A stretch of DNA of 64,000 nt from Streptomyces marispadix. Its GTDB lineage: Bacteria; Actinomycetota; Actinomycetes; Streptomycetales; Streptomycetaceae. The DNA lies in NCBI RefSeq assembly GCF_022524345.1, contig NZ_JAKWJU010000002.1:372001-436000 (forward strand), read 5' to 3'. Position 1 is the first letter of the stretch; the number at the start of each line of letters is the position of its first letter. A program made the translations under genes and the position numbers. This document shows, piece after piece, positions 31,558-42,637 of the stretch. The notes under the pieces were generated by a model, which made no database searches, was not told where the DNA came from, and saw nothing but the letters and a program-made list of their open reading frames with translations.

Positions 31558-34284
31558 TCAGGAGGGCCGTCGTGCGGACGTCACGCGGTAGACGTCGTAG
31601 ACGCCCTCCACGCTGCGCACCGCCTTCAGCACATGTCCCAGATGCTTCGGGTCGCCCATCTCGAAGGTGAAGCGGGAGGTGGCGACACGGTCGCGCGAGG
31701 TCTGGACGGCTGCCGAAAGGATGTTGACGTGCTGGTCGGAGAGGATGCGCGTCACATCCGACAGCAGCCGTGAGCGGTCGAGCGCCTCGACCTGAATGGC
31801 GACGAGGAAGACCGACGACTGGCTGGGCGCCCACTCGACCTCGATGATCCGCTCGGGCTCCTTCGTCAGCGAGTCGACGTTGACGCAGTCCGTACGGTGC
31901 ACGGAGACGCCGTTGCCCCGGGTGACGAAGCCGATGATGGGGTCGCCCGGCACCGGCGTACAGCAGCGCGCGAGCTTGACCCACACGTCGTCGACGCCCT
32001 TGACGACGACGCCCGGATCGGAGTTCGCCCGCCGCTTGGCGCGGCGCGCGGCCGACGGCATCGGCGGTGCCGTCTCGGCGAGGTCCTCGTTCGCGGCGTC
32101 CTCGCCGCCGAGGGACTGCACAAGCTTCTGTACGACGCTCTGCGCCGAGATGTGCCCCTCGCCGATGGCCGCGTAGAGGGCGGAGATGTCCGCGTAGCGC
32201 ATCTCGTGGGCGAGGGTGACGAGGGAGTCGCCGGTGAGGATGCGCTGGATCGGCAGGTTCTGCTTGCGCATCGCGCGGGCGATGGCGTCCTTGCCCTGCT
32301 CGATGGCCTCGTCGCGGCGTTCCTTCGTGAACCAGGCGCGGATCTTGTTACGGGCACGGGGCGACTTCACGAAGCCGAGCCAGTCGCGGGAGGGCCCGGC
32401 GCCCGGGGACTTGGAGGTGAAGACCTCGACGGTGTCGCCGTTGTCGAGCGTCGACTCCAGCGGTACGAGGCGGCCGTTGACGCGTGCGCCGATGGTGCGG
32501 TGTCCGACCTCGGTGTGTACGGCGTAGGCGAAGTCGACGGGTGTGGCCTCCGCGGGCAGCGCGATCACGTCGCCCTTGGGCGTGAAGACGAAGACCTCGT
32601 TGCGGGAGAGGTCGAAGCGCAGCGACTCCAGGAACTCGCCCGGGTCCTCGGTCTCCTTCTGCCAGTCGAGCAACTGCCGCAGCCACGACATGTCGTTGAC
32701 GTGCTCGTCGCCCTTGCCGGTGCCCTTGGGCACGTCCGTACGGACCTTGGAGGCCCCTGCGACGGCCTGCTGCTTGTACTTCCAGTGCGCTGCGATGCCG
32801 TACTCGGCGCGCCGGTGCATGTCGAAGGTGCGGATCTGGAGTTCGACGGGCTTGCCGCCCGGCCCGATGACCGTCGTGTGCAGCGACTGGTACATGTTGA
32901 ACTTCGGCATCGCGATGTAGTCCTTGAACCGGCCGGGGACCGGATTCCAGCGGGCGTGGACGGTGCCCAGCGCGGCGTAGCAGTCGCGGACGGTGTCCAC
33001 CAGGACGCGGATGCCGACCAGATCGTAGATCTCCGCGAAGTCCCGGCCGCGGACGATCATCTTCTGGTAGACGCTGTAGTAGTGCTTGGGGCGGCCGGTG
33101 ACGGTGGCCTTGATGCGGGCGGCCCGCAGATCCGCCTGGACCTCGTCGGTGACGACTGCCAGATACTCGTCCCGTTTGGGCGCCCGCTCGGCCACGAGGC
33201 GCACGATCTCGTCGTACATCTTGGGGTAGAGGATCGCGAACGCGAGGTCCTCCAGCTCCCACTTGATGGTGTTCATGCCGAGCCGGTGCGCCAGCGGCGC
33301 GAAGATCTCCAGGGTCTCGCGGGCCTTCTGCTCCTGCTTGGCCCGCTTGAGATAGCGCATCGTGCGCATGTTGTGCAGCCGGTCGGCGAGCTTGATGACG
33401 AGGACCCTGGGGTCCTTCGCCATGGCAACGACCATCTTGCGTACGGTCTCGGCCTGCGCTGCCTCGCCGAACTTGACCTTGTCGAGCTTGGTGACGCCGT
33501 CCACGAGGAGGGCGACCTGTTCGCCGAAGTCCCGGCGGAGAGTGTCGAGTCCGTACTCGGTGTCCTCGACGGTGTCGTGCAGCAGGCCCGCCATGAGCGT
33601 CGCCGGGTCCATGCCCAGCTCGGCGAGGATGGTGGTGACGGCGAGGGGGTGGGTGATGTACGGGTCGCCGCTCTTGCGCTTCTGGCCGCGGTGCCAGCGC
33701 TCGGCGACCTGGTAGGCGTGCTCGATCTGGCGGAGGGTCGCGGACTCGATCTTCGGGTCGTTGCCGCGGACTATCCGCAGCAGGGGCTCCAGCACGGGAT
33801 TGAAGGGGCTGGACCGTTGCACGCCCAGGCGCGCGAGCCGGGCCCGTACGCGGTTGGAGGAGCCGGAGCGGCCGGAGACGCCGGAGACGGCGCGGGCCGG
33901 GGCCACCCGCTCGCTGTGCGCCTTCCCGGAGGTGACCTGGGCGGGGGCGACCTGTGCGGGGGCGGCTACGGGGTGCTCACCGGCCGCGGCGCCGGCGGTG
34001 CCTGGACCGCTCTCCGGGGTGCCCGCGCTGATGGGACCCTGCCCGTCGGGGGCCGCCCCGTCGCCGTTGTCACCGGACTTGCCGCGTCCGCCGCGCTGCG
34101 AACCCGCCGCGCCACGGGACCCACGGCGCTCACCGGGGCCCGCCGCCTTGCCGGGGCCGCCGCCGCTCGCGACGCCTTCGCCCTCCTGAGGCAGCTCGTC
34201 CCGTGCCGCGGCGAGAGCGCCGGGCCCGCCGGGCTCGGCGTCATGACGCTGTGCCGCAGTGTACGGCTGGGCCTCGTCTGGCAA
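31558..34284 (-). CDS. relA: Bifunctional (p)ppGpp synthetase/hydrolase RelA (Rsh)
   Basis: Makes ppGpp on amino-acid starvation and degrades it; in Streptomyces linked to antibiotic production. 908 residues. Residues 1-150 are low-complexity. HD hydrolase: H236-D237 in LLHDTVEDT and [10 protein letters not shown] near 299-308, so hydrolase residues are intact. Synthetase: [32 protein letters not shown] and VELQIRT. TGS domain at [15 protein letters not shown] and ACT domain at the end. The start is TTG at 34284 (MPDEAQP) with GAGGAG 5 nt before; an upstream GTG at 34290 sits on the ribosome binding site and is rejected. Confidence 0.96.
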   Translation of the reverse strand: MPDEAQPYTAAQRHDAEPGGPGALAAARDELPQEGEGVASGGGPGKAAGPGERRGSRGAAGSQRGGRGKSGDNGDGAAPDGQGPISAGTPESGPGTAGAAAGEHPVAAPAQVAPAQVTSGKAHSERVAPARAVSGVSGRSGSSNRVRARLARLGVQRSSPFNPVLEPLLRIVRGNDPKIESATLRQIEHAYQVAERWHRGQKRKSGDPYITHPLAVTTILAELGMDPATLMAGLLHDTVEDTEYGLDTLRRDFGEQVALLVDGVTKLDKVKFGEAAQAETVRKMVVAMAKDPRVLVIKLADRLHNMRTMRYLKRAKQEQKARETLEIFAPLAHRLGMNTIKWELEDLAFAILYPKMYDEIVRLVAERAPKRDEYLAVVTDEVQADLRAARIKATVTGRPKHYYSVYQKMIVRGRDFAEIYDLVGIRVLVDTVRDCYAALGTVHARWNPVPGRFKDYIAMPKFNMYQSLHTTVIGPGGKPVELQIRTFDMHRRAEYGIAAHWKYKQQAVAGASKVRTDVPKGTGKGDEHVNDMSWLRQLLDWQKETEDPGEFLESLRFDLSRNEVFVFTPKGDVIALPAEATPVDFAYAVHTEVGHRTIGARVNGRLVPLESTLDNGDTVEVFTSKSPGAGPSRDWLGFVKSPRARNKIRAWFTKERRDEAIEQGKDAIARAMRKQNLPIQRILTGDSLVTLAHEMRYADISALYAAIGEGHISAQSVVQKLVQSLGGEDAANEDLAETAPPMPSAARRAKRRANSDPGVVVKGVDDVWVKLARCCTPVPGDPIIGFVTRGNGVSVHRTDCVNVDSLTKEPERIIEVEWAPSQSSVFLVAIQVEALDRSRLLSDVTRILSDQHVNILSAAVQTSRDRVATSRFTFEMGDPKHLGHVLKAVRSVEGVYDVYRVTSARRPS

Positions 34285-34439
34285 GAGCACTCCTCGTTGG
34301 ACCCCAGGTCGGACTGCCATGGTATCGACCACGGGGGCGACCCCGCCCACGGCCGCTGGTGGGGCACAGCACGAAGGCGGTCACCCGCGTCTCCTGGGGA
34401 GAACGTACCGGGTGACCGCCTCGCGGCAGTCTCTCGTGG

Positions 34440-35018
34440 TCAGACCGTGACCAAGGCGTCCAGCGGGGCGTCGCGCAGCGCGGGCTTCAGCCTGTCCCGG
34501 CCGCCGAGGAAGCCGAGTTCCATCAGGACGGCGATCCCGGTGACGTGCGCACCCGCCCTGCGGACGAGCTGGAGCGACGCCTCGGCTGTGCCTCCGGTGG
34601 CCAGCACGTCGTCGATGATCAGCACCCGGTCCTCGGAGGCGAGGTCCTCGGCGTGCACCTCCATCTCGGCGGTGCCGTACTCCAGCTCGTAGGACTGGGC
34701 GAGGGTGGCACCTGGCAGCTTGCCGGCCTTGCGTACGGGGACGAAGCCCAGGCCCGCGCTTACCGCCACGGGGGCGGCGAGGATGAAGCCCCGTGCCTCC
34801 AGGCCGACGACCTTGGTGGCTCCGCGCTGTACGCAGATGTCCGCGAGGGTCTCGGTGAGCACCTTGAACGCCTCGGGGTCGGCGAGCAGCGGCGTGATGT
34901 CCTTGAACATCACGCCCGGGACCGGATAGTCCGCCACATCGCGGATGCGGCCGAGCAGGAGGTCGCGTACGCCTGCTGGGACGGTCGCCTCTGGATCGCT
35001 CGTGCTGCTGCTTGTCAC
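34440..35018 (-). CDS. apt: Adenine phosphoribosyltransferase
   Basis: Salvages adenine to AMP with PRPP. 192 residues from GTG 35018, 4 nt after the secF stop, with AGGTGA upstream. YPVPGVMFKDITPLLADP near residue 30 and the PRPP-binding RVLIIDDVLATGGTAEA are diagnostic. The apparent longer frame runs into secF and is not used. It stands between secF and relA, the standard actinobacterial order. Confidence 0.97.
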   Translation of the reverse strand: MTSSSTSDPEATVPAGVRDLLLGRIRDVADYPVPGVMFKDITPLLADPEAFKVLTETLADICVQRGATKVVGLEARGFILAAPVAVSAGLGFVPVRKAGKLPGATLAQSYELEYGTAEMEVHAEDLASEDRVLIIDDVLATGGTAEASLQLVRRAGAHVTGIAVLMELGFLGGRDRLKPALRDAPLDALVTV

Positions 35019-35022
35019 GCGT

Positions 35023-36219
35023 TCACCTGCGCTTTCCGGATGGGCGGTTGCGGCTGCGGTTACGGGAGGAGGGCTGCCGGCGCTGGGCTCGTGCACCGGC
35101 GGCTTCGTTCCGCCCGCGGGGGCCGACGACTCCGGCCGCGGCCGTGGCGGGGTCGACCTGAACGCTGCCGTGCCCCGGGCCCGGGACGCCGTCCTCAGGG
35201 CCGGTGCCGTCCGGGCCGTCGTCCCCGAAGTCGTCCTGGGCCTCACGGCCCTCGTTCTTGGCCCGCTTCGCATGTACGCGCCTGGCCAGCGCCTTCATCT
35301 GCGGCTCGCGCTCCTTGAAGTCGGCGACGAGCGGAGTGGCGATGAAGATCGACGAGTACGCGCCCGCTGCCAGGCCGACGAAGAGGGAGAGGGCGATGTC
35401 GTTGAGCATGCCGCCGCCGAGGAGACCGCCGCCGATGAAGAGCAGACCGGCTACGGGGAGCAGCGCCACGACGGTGGTGTTGATGGAGCGCACCAGCGTG
35501 GAGTTGATGCTGCGGTTGGCGATCTCGCTGAAGGTGTAGCGGGTCTGCTTGGTGACGTTGCGACTGCTCTCTCTGAGGCTGTCGAAGACGACGACCGTGT
35601 CGTAGAGCGAATAACCGAGGATGGTGAGCAGACCGATGACGGTGCCCGGTGTGACCTCGAAGCCGACGAGCGAATAGATGCCGACGGTGATGGTGATGTC
35701 GTGGACCAGCGCGATGAGCGCCGCCAGGGCCATTCGCCATTCGAAGGCGATCGCCAGATAGATCACCACGAGGACCATGAAGATCCCCAGACCCAGCCAG
35801 GCCTTGTTGGCGATCTGCTCGCCCCAGCTAGGGCCGACGAGCTGGGTGTCGATGTCGTTGCCCTCGACCTTGAGGTCGCCGGCGATGCTCTCCTTCACCT
35901 CGCTCGACTTGGCCGTGTCGAGGCCGGCGATCTGGATGCGCATGCCGCCGTTGCCCAGCTTCTGGACGATCGCCTGGTGCCCGGACTCCTGCTCGGCGAT
36001 CTCCTTCGTATGAGTGACCGTGGCCGAGGTCTTGGGCGTGGTCAGGACCGCGCCGCCCTCGAACTCGATGCCCATGTTGAGCCCGCGCACGACCAGTCCG
36101 ACGATCGCCGTGATCGTGATGAGGATGGAGATGCCGTACCAGAGCTTGCGGTGGCCGATGAAGTCGTAGCCGACGTCACCGCGGTAGAGCCGGGCACCGA
36201 TGTTGCCGAGTCGCGACAT
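35023..36219 (-). CDS. secF: Protein translocase subunit SecF
   Basis: Uses proton motive force with SecD to complete Sec export. 398 residues: a first helix at about 28-46, a periplasmic domain starting with GIEFEGGAVLTT, then five helices including FEWRMALAALIALVHDITITV and GYSLYDTVVVFDSLRE (the Asp motif). The last ~90 residues form a hydrophilic, Arg/Pro/Asp-rich tail unusual outside actinobacteria. ATG at 36219, 1 nt after the secD stop. Confidence 0.97.
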   Translation of the reverse strand: MSRLGNIGARLYRGDVGYDFIGHRKLWYGISILITITAIVGLVVRGLNMGIEFEGGAVLTTPKTSATVTHTKEIAEQESGHQAIVQKLGNGGMRIQIAGLDTAKSSEVKESIAGDLKVEGNDIDTQLVGPSWGEQIANKAWLGLGIFMVLVVIYLAIAFEWRMALAALIALVHDITITVGIYSLVGFEVTPGTVIGLLTILGYSLYDTVVVFDSLRESSRNVTKQTRYTFSEIANRSINSTLVRSINTTVVALLPVAGLLFIGGGLLGGGMLNDIALSLFVGLAAGAYSSIFIATPLVADFKEREPQMKALARRVHAKRAKNEGREAQDDFGDDGPDGTGPEDGVPGPGHGSVQVDPATAAAGVVGPRGRNEAAGARAQRRQPSSRNRSRNRPSGKRR

Positions 36220-36220
36220 C

Positions 36221-38008
36221 TCAGGCCTCCTTCGGGTCGGTGCGGACGGCGGACGCGCGTCGGCCGCGGCGCAGTGGGGGTTTGGCGCCGAGCCTTCTCG
36301 GGTCGAGACCCGACCACGGGTGGCCGCTGGAGAAGAACCTCGTACGGGCGAGCAGCGTCATCAGCGGCTTCGTGAAGAAGAAGACCACGACGATGTCGAG
36401 CAGCGTGGTCAGTCCGAGCGTGAACGCGAAGCCCTGGACCTTTCCGACGGTGACGATGAAGAGCACCGCGGCGGCGAGGAACGACACGAAGTCGGACACC
36501 AGGATCGTGCGCCGGGCGCGCGGCCAGCCCCGCTCGACGGCGGGCCGCAGCGTACGGCCCTCGCGGATCTCGTCACGGATGCGTTCGAAGTAGACGATGA
36601 AGGAGTCCGCGGTGATGCCGATGGCGACGATCGCACCGCACACGGCCGGGAGGTTCAGCGCGAAGCCGATCGCCGGGCCGAGCAGCGACATGATCGTGTA
36701 CGTCAGTACCGCGGAGACCAGGAGGCTGAGGATCGCGATGAACGACAGCCCCCGGTAGTACGCCACGAGGTAGACGACGACGAGCGCGAGCCCGATGGCG
36801 CCCGCGATGAGGCCGGCTTGGAGCTGGTCGCTGCCGAGCGCGGGGGTCACGGTCGTGACGTCCGACTCCTCGAACGTCAGCGGCAGCGCGCCGTAGGAGA
36901 GGATGTTGCCCAGCTCCTGCGCGGACTCCTGGGTGAAGCTGCCGGAGATCTCCGCGTTGGACGACAGCCGCTGGCTGACGGAGGGAGCGGAGACGACCTC
37001 GCCGTCGAGGGCGATGGCGAACTGGTTCTGCGGCTGCTGCTTCTTGGCGAGCTTGCCCGTGGTGTCGCCGAAGTCGTCGGAGCCCTTGCTGTCGAAGGAC
37101 ATCGTGACGATCCACTGGCCGCGCTGCTGGTCGAACTGGGCCTTGGCGTCGGTGACGTTCTTGCCTTCGACGCCGACCGGGCCGAGCACGTACTTGACCT
37201 TCTCCTTGGCGTCGCACGCGAGGACCGGCTCGCTCGACTTCGCCGCGGAGGCCCGCTCGCTGACCTTGGCCTTGGCCTGCTTGCTGTTGCAGTCAAGCTT
37301 CTGGAGCTTCTTCGCCAGCTCCGGCGGGACGCCGGGCGGCTGCTGTTGCTGCGGGGGCGTGGTGGGCGGCGGCGTGGACTTGTCCGGCTTGGGGGTCGGC
37401 TTGTCGTCGGCGGGGGCGGCCTTCGCCTTCAGCCCGTCCGTCACGGCACGGCCCTGATCGCTCTGGCCGCCCTGACTGTCCTGGCCGCTCTGCTGTCCCT
37501 CGGTGCCGCCCGGTTTGTCGCCCGTCTGCGGCGACTTGGAGGGGGACTTCGAGGGTGACTGCGACGGCTGCTGCTGCGGCGGCTTGGGCTGCTTGGTGGT
37601 CGGCGCATACGTCAGCACCGGGCGGAAGGCCAACTTGGCGGTCGTACCGACCTGTTCACGGGCCTGCTTCTCATTGGTGCCGCGGGGGATGTTGGCGATG
37701 ATGTGCCGGTCGCCCTGGGTCTGGACCTCGGCCTCCGAGACGCCCAGACCGTTGACGCGCCGCTCGATGATGCCCACGGCGGTGTTCATGTTGGTCTGGT
37801 TGATCGCGTTCGGCTTCCCCGGCTGGTTCTTGGCCTCGAGGGTGATGCTCGTGCCACCCGCGAGATCGATGCCCAGCCGGGGCGTGCTGTGGCCGGAGAG
37901 GAACATCCCCCCGGTCAGGCCCACCATGGCCAGCAGGATCAGAAACAGCGAACGCCATGGTTTCGCGTGTGCGCCCGGGCTCCTGCGGCCTTTCTTCGGT
38001 GCTGCCAC
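36221..38008 (-). CDS. secD: Protein translocase subunit SecD
   Basis: Partner of SecF. 595 residues. A first helix at 19-38 is followed by the RLGIDLAGGTSITLEAK motif, and a periplasmic region with a long Pro/Gln/Lys/Ser-rich insert (about 145-235), then five helices with GFALNLPAVCGAIVAIGITA and SFIVYFERIRDEIREGR. GTG at 38008. A hairpin terminator-like element separates it from yajC. Confidence 0.96.
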   Translation of the reverse strand: MAAPKKGRRSPGAHAKPWRSLFLILLAMVGLTGGMFLSGHSTPRLGIDLAGGTSITLEAKNQPGKPNAINQTNMNTAVGIIERRVNGLGVSEAEVQTQGDRHIIANIPRGTNEKQAREQVGTTAKLAFRPVLTYAPTTKQPKPPQQQPSQSPSKSPSKSPQTGDKPGGTEGQQSGQDSQGGQSDQGRAVTDGLKAKAAPADDKPTPKPDKSTPPPTTPPQQQQPPGVPPELAKKLQKLDCNSKQAKAKVSERASAAKSSEPVLACDAKEKVKYVLGPVGVEGKNVTDAKAQFDQQRGQWIVTMSFDSKGSDDFGDTTGKLAKKQQPQNQFAIALDGEVVSAPSVSQRLSSNAEISGSFTQESAQELGNILSYGALPLTFEESDVTTVTPALGSDQLQAGLIAGAIGLALVVVYLVAYYRGLSFIAILSLLVSAVLTYTIMSLLGPAIGFALNLPAVCGAIVAIGITADSFIVYFERIRDEIREGRTLRPAVERGWPRARRTILVSDFVSFLAAAVLFIVTVGKVQGFAFTLGLTTLLDIVVVFFFTKPLMTLLARTRFFSSGHPWSGLDPRRLGAKPPLRRGRRASAVRTDPKEA

Positions 38009-38099
38009 CTTCTCGTCTCTCCTGTCCCAGCAGCCGGTGCCGGACCCAGGAGTCGAGTGGGGCCGCCACGCGGCGCACAGATGGTCTGCGGACGTGCTC

Positions 38100-38131
38100 C
38101 GCCGCCGGGCCCGGTCAGTGGCCCGGCGGCG
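38100..38131 (-). terminator. Strong hairpin between yajC and secD
   Basis: CGCCGCCGGGCC (38100-38111) pairs perfectly with GGCCCGGCGGCG (38120-38131) across 8 nt. It begins 6 nt after the yajC stop, so it may end most yajC transcripts or act as an attenuator before secD-secF. Confidence 0.7.
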
Positions 38132-38137
38132 CCGACC

Positions 38138-38653
38138 TTACTCGGAGTCGGTGCCCTTGCGCTTGGCATCCTCGGGCTGGGCGTCATCCTTGGCCGGCTT
38201 GTCCTTCGCGTCCGTCGCCGCCTCCTTGGCGTCACCGGCGTCCGCGGTGTCCTCGCCGTCGTCGCTGCCGGACTTGGCGAAGTCGACCTTGGAGCCCTCG
38301 GCATCGTCGTCGTCCGAGGTGAGGGCCGAGGCGTCGTCGGGCACGACGGCGTCGATCGCGTCGTCGGCGGGCGTGCCGTTGACGATCCGCTCGTACTCCT
38401 CCTGCTCGAGTACGGCGCCTACGGCGTTCTTGGCGTAGAGGGCATGGGTGCCGGGAGCAACCTCAAGGAGGACCGTGTCGTCGCGGATCTCCTTGACGGT
38501 GGCGTACATGCCCCCGATCGTGCGGACACCGGTGCCCGGCGTCATCTGGTCACGCATCTGGGCTGCCTGACGCTGCTTGTTCTTGGCGGACCGGGTCATC
38601 AGGAACATCGCCCCGATGAGCACGATGAAAGGGAGGAGAGTAACGATATTCAC
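38138..38653 (-). CDS. yajC: Preprotein translocase subunit YajC
   Basis: Small SecDF-associated membrane protein. 171 residues from GTG 38653: one helix at residues 3-19 (IVTLLPFIVLIGAMFLM), then the conserved MRDQMTPGTGVRTIGGMYATVKEIRDDTVLLEV region (given here by its ends 32 and 65). The C-terminal ~85 residues are strongly acidic (Asp/Glu/Ala/Lys), longer than in most YajC proteins. No strong ribosome binding site next to the start. Confidence 0.93.
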   Translation of the reverse strand: MNIVTLLPFIVLIGAMFLMTRSAKNKQRQAAQMRDQMTPGTGVRTIGGMYATVKEIRDDTVLLEVAPGTHALYAKNAVGAVLEQEEYERIVNGTPADDAIDAVVPDDASALTSDDDDAEGSKVDFAKSGSDDGEDTADAGDAKEAATDAKDKPAKDDAQPEDAKRKGTDSE

Positions 38654-38815
38654 GGCGGGAGAAAGTCCTTCGCACGACCGCCTTCGGCGGCCTGGATTTC
38701 GGGGTGGGCGTGCCGCCCTTGAAGGGACGGCGTCGGCGGAGTCTAAGCGAGCCCTCGCCAATGGAACAACGTCAAGAGTGCCACGGGGGTTCCTGGACGG
38801 ATCCTCACCTACGGG

Positions 38816-39946
38816 TCACTCTCCGAACAACCCCTGCTGGCCCGTGGCCGCCGCCGGGTCCGCAGGGTGCCCGGCCTGCGGCGGACGGGCCAGGCCCAGG
38901 TGGTCCCACGCCGCCGGGGTGGCCACGCGGCCGCGCGGTGTACGGGCCAGCAGACCCTCCCTTACGAGGAAGGGCTCGGCCACCTCCTCCACGGTCTCCC
39001 GTTCCTCCCCCACAGCGACCGCCAGCGTGGAGAGGCCGACGGGGCCGCCGCCGAAGAGTTTCACCAGGGCGCCGAGGACGGCGCGGTCGAGCCTGTCGAG
39101 TCCGCGTTCGTCCACCTCGTAGACGCCGAGGGCGCGGGAGGCGATCTCGCGGTCGATGGCGCCGTCGGCCTTGACCTGGGCGTAGTCGCGCACCCTGCGC
39201 AGCAGGCGGTTGGCGATGCGGGGTGTGCCTCGGGAGCGGCCGGCGATCTCGGCGGCTCCCTCGGCGTCGGTACGTACGTCCAGCAGGCGGGCGGAGCGGT
39301 GGACGACCTGCTCCAGTTCGGCCGGTTCGTAGAACTCCATGTGCGCGGTGAAGCCGAACCTGTCGCGCAGCGGCGGCGGCAGCAGCCCGGCGCGAGTGGT
39401 GGCGCCGACCAGGGTGAAGGGCGGCAGCTCCAGCGGGATGGCGGTGGCGCCGGGGCCCTTGCCGACGATCACGTCGACTCGGAAGTCCTCCATCGCCATG
39501 TAGAGCATCTCCTCGGCGGGCCGCGACATCCGGTGGATCTCGTCGAGGAAGAGGATCTCGCCCTCCTGGAGCGAGGAGAGGATCGCGGCGAGGTCCCCGG
39601 CGTGCTGGATGGCAGGGCCCGAGGTGATGCGGATCGGGGCGCTCATCTCCGCCGCGATGATCATGGAGAGGGTGGTCTTGCCGAGGCCGGGAGCCCCCGA
39701 GAGCAGTACGTGGTCGGCGGTGCCCTGCCGCTGGCGGGCCGCCTTCAGTACGAGGTCGAGCTGCTCGCGCACCTTGGACTGGCCGATGAATTCGCTCAGT
39801 TCCTTGGGGCGCAGCGCGGCCTCGACGGCGCTCTCGTCGGTCTCGGCCTCGGGACCGACGAGGCGGTCGCCGGCGTCGTACGACTCGGGCCGCCCGGACT
39901 CGTCCCCTCCGTGCGCTGCGTTTTCGCCGTACTCGTCGCTGGTCAT
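38816..39946 (-). CDS. ruvB: Holliday junction branch-migration ATPase RuvB
   Basis: Motor of the RuvAB complex. 376 residues with a ~40-residue acidic head. [19 protein letters not shown], Walker [18 protein letters not shown], Walker [10 protein letters not shown], sensor [18 protein letters not shown], arginine finger region [20 protein letters not shown] at 39946. Unlike the usual adjacent arrangement, ruvA ends 237 nt upstream. Confidence 0.97.
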   Translation of the reverse strand: MTSDEYGENAAHGGDESGRPESYDAGDRLVGPEAETDESAVEAALRPKELSEFIGQSKVREQLDLVLKAARQRQGTADHVLLSGAPGLGKTTLSMIIAAEMSAPIRITSGPAIQHAGDLAAILSSLQEGEILFLDEIHRMSRPAEEMLYMAMEDFRVDVIVGKGPGATAIPLELPPFTLVGATTRAGLLPPPLRDRFGFTAHMEFYEPAELEQVVHRSARLLDVRTDAEGAAEIAGRSRGTPRIANRLLRRVRDYAQVKADGAIDREIASRALGVYEVDERGLDRLDRAVLGALVKLFGGGPVGLSTLAVAVGEERETVEEVAEPFLVREGLLARTPRGRVATPAAWDHLGLARPPQAGHPADPAAATGQQGLFGE

Positions 39947-40183
39947 GGCGCCTGCCTCCGGCCGTGGTGGTGCCCGCTGCCGAGCGCGTGAGGGCGGGCG
40001 TACGGGCGCAAGGCCGCCGCGAGTGTCTCCGTGACCGTGCGCATGCCGGCGGCCGTGGTGCCCGTAGTGATCGTGCCGCCCCTGCTCAAGCCCAGTCCCG
40101 AGCCCATGCCCCTACGTGTGCTCGTCCCCGCTCGCGTGCCGCGGTCGTCATGCCGTGTCGTCCCGCTCTGAGCCGCCCTCATC

Positions 40184-40819
40184 TCACCGGGCCCGGTTCA
40201 GGGTCTGGAGCGCGGCGCGCAGCAGTTGCGGTACGGGCGGCTCGGCACCGGAGGCCGCCGCCTCCTCGGCCTGCGGGGCGACCGCCGCCACCGCCTCGTC
40301 GGCCTCACGCGTCGCATACCCCAACCCGACGAGTGCGGAGTGCAGTTGGCCGCGCCAGCCGCCGCCGTGCGCTCCGCCCGCGGCCTGCCCTGGTAGGGCG
40401 GCGGACGCGGCCGTCAGCGGTTCGCCGAGGCGGTCCTTCAACTCCAGCAGAAGCTTCTGCGCGCCCTTCTTCCCGATGCCGGGCACCGCTGTCAGCGCCT
40501 TCTCGTCGCCGCTGGACACAGCGGCACGCAACGCGTCGGGCGAGTGCACGGCAAGCATCGCCTGTGCCAGACGCGGGCCGACTCCGCTCGCCGTCTGGAG
40601 CAACTCGAAGGTCTGGCGGGCGTCTTCGTCCTCGAAGCCGTACAGGGTCAGCGAGTCCTCCCGTACGACGAGGGAGGTGGCCAGCTTGGCGTGGTGCCCG
40701 ACGCGGAGCTGCGCGAGCGTGCCCGGCGTGCACTGCACGGCCATGCCCACGCCGCCGACCTCGACCACCGCGGCGTCGGGAGCGAGCGAGGCGACGGTGC
40801 CGGAGACGAAGGCGATCAT
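40184..40819 (-). CDS. ruvA: Holliday junction-binding protein RuvA
   Basis: Tetramer that holds the junction open for RuvB. 211 residues: OB domain ([15 protein letters not shown]), tandem helix-hairpin-helix ([38 protein letters not shown]), and a C-terminal RuvB-contact domain ([17 protein letters not shown]) after an Ala/Gly linker. ATG at 40819 overlaps the ruvC stop (ATGA). The 39947-40183 gap after it shows no recognisable gene. Confidence 0.97.
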   Translation of the reverse strand: MIAFVSGTVASLAPDAAVVEVGGVGMAVQCTPGTLAQLRVGHHAKLATSLVVREDSLTLYGFEDEDARQTFELLQTASGVGPRLAQAMLAVHSPDALRAAVSSGDEKALTAVPGIGKKGAQKLLLELKDRLGEPLTAASAALPGQAAGGAHGGGWRGQLHSALVGLGYATREADEAVAAVAPQAEEAAASGAEPPVPQLLRAALQTLNRAR

Positions 40820-41499
40820 CGGGCGGTGCCTTTCGGAGCTGCGGTGCCTTCAGGGGCTGTGGAGCCTCGGGGGCCTGTGCTGCCGTTGGGGGCCTGCGTG
40901 CCCTTCGCGGCCCGGGACGGCGCGGAGCGTTTCGCGAACTCCTGTGCCTGGGACCGGGCTTGGGCCCGGGCGAGGGCCGACTGCCCCGTATGCGCCTGCT
41001 GCTGGAGCTGCTTGAGCCGCTGCTGCGCGGGCACCCGCCAGATGTGGCAGACGGCGAGCGCCAGTGCGTCGGCCGCGTCCGCGGGACGCGGCGGCGCGTC
41101 GAGGCGCAGCAGCCGCATCATCATGGTGCCGATCTGCTGCTTGTCGGCCCTGCCCGTGCCGGTGACGGCGGCCTTGACCTCGCTGGGCGTGTGCATCTCG
41201 ACGGGCAGTCCACGGCGTGCCGCGCACAGCATCGCGACCGCTGCGGCCTGGGCCGTGCCCATCACCGTACGGACGTTGTGCTGGCTGAACACCCGCTCCA
41301 CGGCGACCGCTTCGGGCTCATGCCGCTCCAGCCACTCCTCTATGCCCTGCTCGATGAGCACGAGGCGCTCCGGGACGGCGACGTCCGACGGGGTACGCAC
41401 CACGCCCGCTGCCCTCATCGTCAGCGGCCTGCCGGCGGTCCCCTCGACGACCCCGAGGCCGCAGCGGGTCAGACCCGGGTCGACTCCGAGCACACGCAC
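40816..41499 (-). CDS. ruvC: Crossover junction endodeoxyribonuclease RuvC
   Basis: Resolves Holliday junctions. 227 residues. First acidic motif [14 protein letters not shown], then [17 protein letters not shown], and [14 protein letters not shown] at the end of the catalytic core (about residue 160). A further ~65 residues of Gln/Ala/Lys/Gly-rich tail. GTG at 41499 has AGGAGG 6 nt upstream; a longer frame extends upstream without signals. Confidence 0.96.
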   Translation of the reverse strand: MRVLGVDPGLTRCGLGVVEGTAGRPLTMRAAGVVRTPSDVAVPERLVLIEQGIEEWLERHEPEAVAVERVFSQHNVRTVMGTAQAAAVAMLCAARRGLPVEMHTPSEVKAAVTGTGRADKQQIGTMMMRLLRLDAPPRPADAADALALAVCHIWRVPAQQRLKQLQQQAHTGQSALARAQARSQAQEFAKRSAPSRAAKGTQAPNGSTGPRGSTAPEGTAAPKGTAR

Positions 41500-41731
41500 G
41501 CCCGTCCTCCTCGCTCGCGGTTGCGGCTGCGACATGTTCCCGCAGGTTATCCGCAGGCACCGACAATCCCGCCGCGCCTGGGCGCGCCCGCAGGCCCGAC
41601 TGCCCGTGTTCCGTGCGCAGTCGGCCGTCAAAGACCCGCGGACACACCCGACGTCGTACGGCAGGGCGGCAGGCACGGCAGCACAACGGGCACGGCGAAG
41701 AAGGACGGGGCTCAGGCGGCGACGCCGTGGC

Positions 41732-42490
41732 TCAGGCGTCGACCTTCGCCATGACCTCGTCGGCGACGTCGAAGTTGGCGAAGACGTTCTGCACGTCGTC
41801 GCTGTCCTCCAGTGCGTCGATCAACTTGAAGATCTTCCGCGCGCCTTCCTCCTCCAGCGGGACCTGCACGCTGGGAAGGAAGCTGTTGTCGGCCGACTCG
41901 TAGTCGATGCCCGCGTCGACGAGTGCGGTACGCACCGCGACCAGGTCGGTGGCCTCGCTGATGACCTCGAAGTTCTCGCCCAGGTCGTTGACTTCCTCGG
42001 CGCCCGCCTCCAGCACCGCCGCCAGCACGTCGTCCTCGGAGAGTCCGTCGTCGCCCTTGGGGACGATGACGACGCCCTTGCGGTTGAACAGATAGGAGAC
42101 GGAGCCGGGGTCGGCCATGGAGCCGCCGTTGCGCGTCATCGCGACCCGTACATCCGACGCGGCGCGGTTGCGGTTGTCCGTCAGGCACTCGATGAGGACG
42201 GCGACGCCGTTCGGCCCGTAGCCCTCGTACATGATCGTCTCGTAGTCGGCGCCGCCGGCCTCCAGGCCCGCGCCGCGCTTGACCGCGCTGTCGATGTTCT
42301 TGTTCGGGACGGAGCTCTTCTTCGCCTTCTGGATGGCGTCGTAGAGGGTCGGGTTGCCGTCCGGGTCGGCACCGCCCGTACGGGCCGCGACTTCGATGTT
42401 CTTGATCAGCTTGGCGAAGAGTTTGCCGCGCTTGGCATCGATCACGGCCTTCTTGTGCTTGGTGGTTGCCCACTTAGAGTGGCCGGACAC
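41732..42490 (-). CDS. YebC/TACO1-family protein
   Basis: 252 residues. [20 protein letters not shown] at the start, [20 protein letters not shown] in the middle and a DUF28 fold throughout. Long described as a transcriptional regulator; newer work on the family points to help with translation of polyproline stretches, which would echo efp in the same window. GTG at 42490 with AGGAG 7 nt upstream. It lies between pdxT and ruvC, as in mycobacteria. Confidence 0.95.
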   Translation of the reverse strand: MSGHSKWATTKHKKAVIDAKRGKLFAKLIKNIEVAARTGGADPDGNPTLYDAIQKAKKSSVPNKNIDSAVKRGAGLEAGGADYETIMYEGYGPNGVAVLIECLTDNRNRAASDVRVAMTRNGGSMADPGSVSYLFNRKGVVIVPKGDDGLSEDDVLAAVLEAGAEEVNDLGENFEVISEATDLVAVRTALVDAGIDYESADNSFLPSVQVPLEEEGARKIFKLIDALEDSDDVQNVFANFDVADEVMAKVDA

Positions 42491-42637
42491 AGCCTCGCTC
42501 CTTCGACGTCACCGACATGAACCAACCCGGAGATCCTACCGTCAGCCGCCGGGGGCGCCGACCGCCCCACCAGGCCGCACGCGATCCCCGGCGCGGCCCC
42601 TGCCGGTCCTGACAAGGCGGGCACTCACCGCGCCCGT

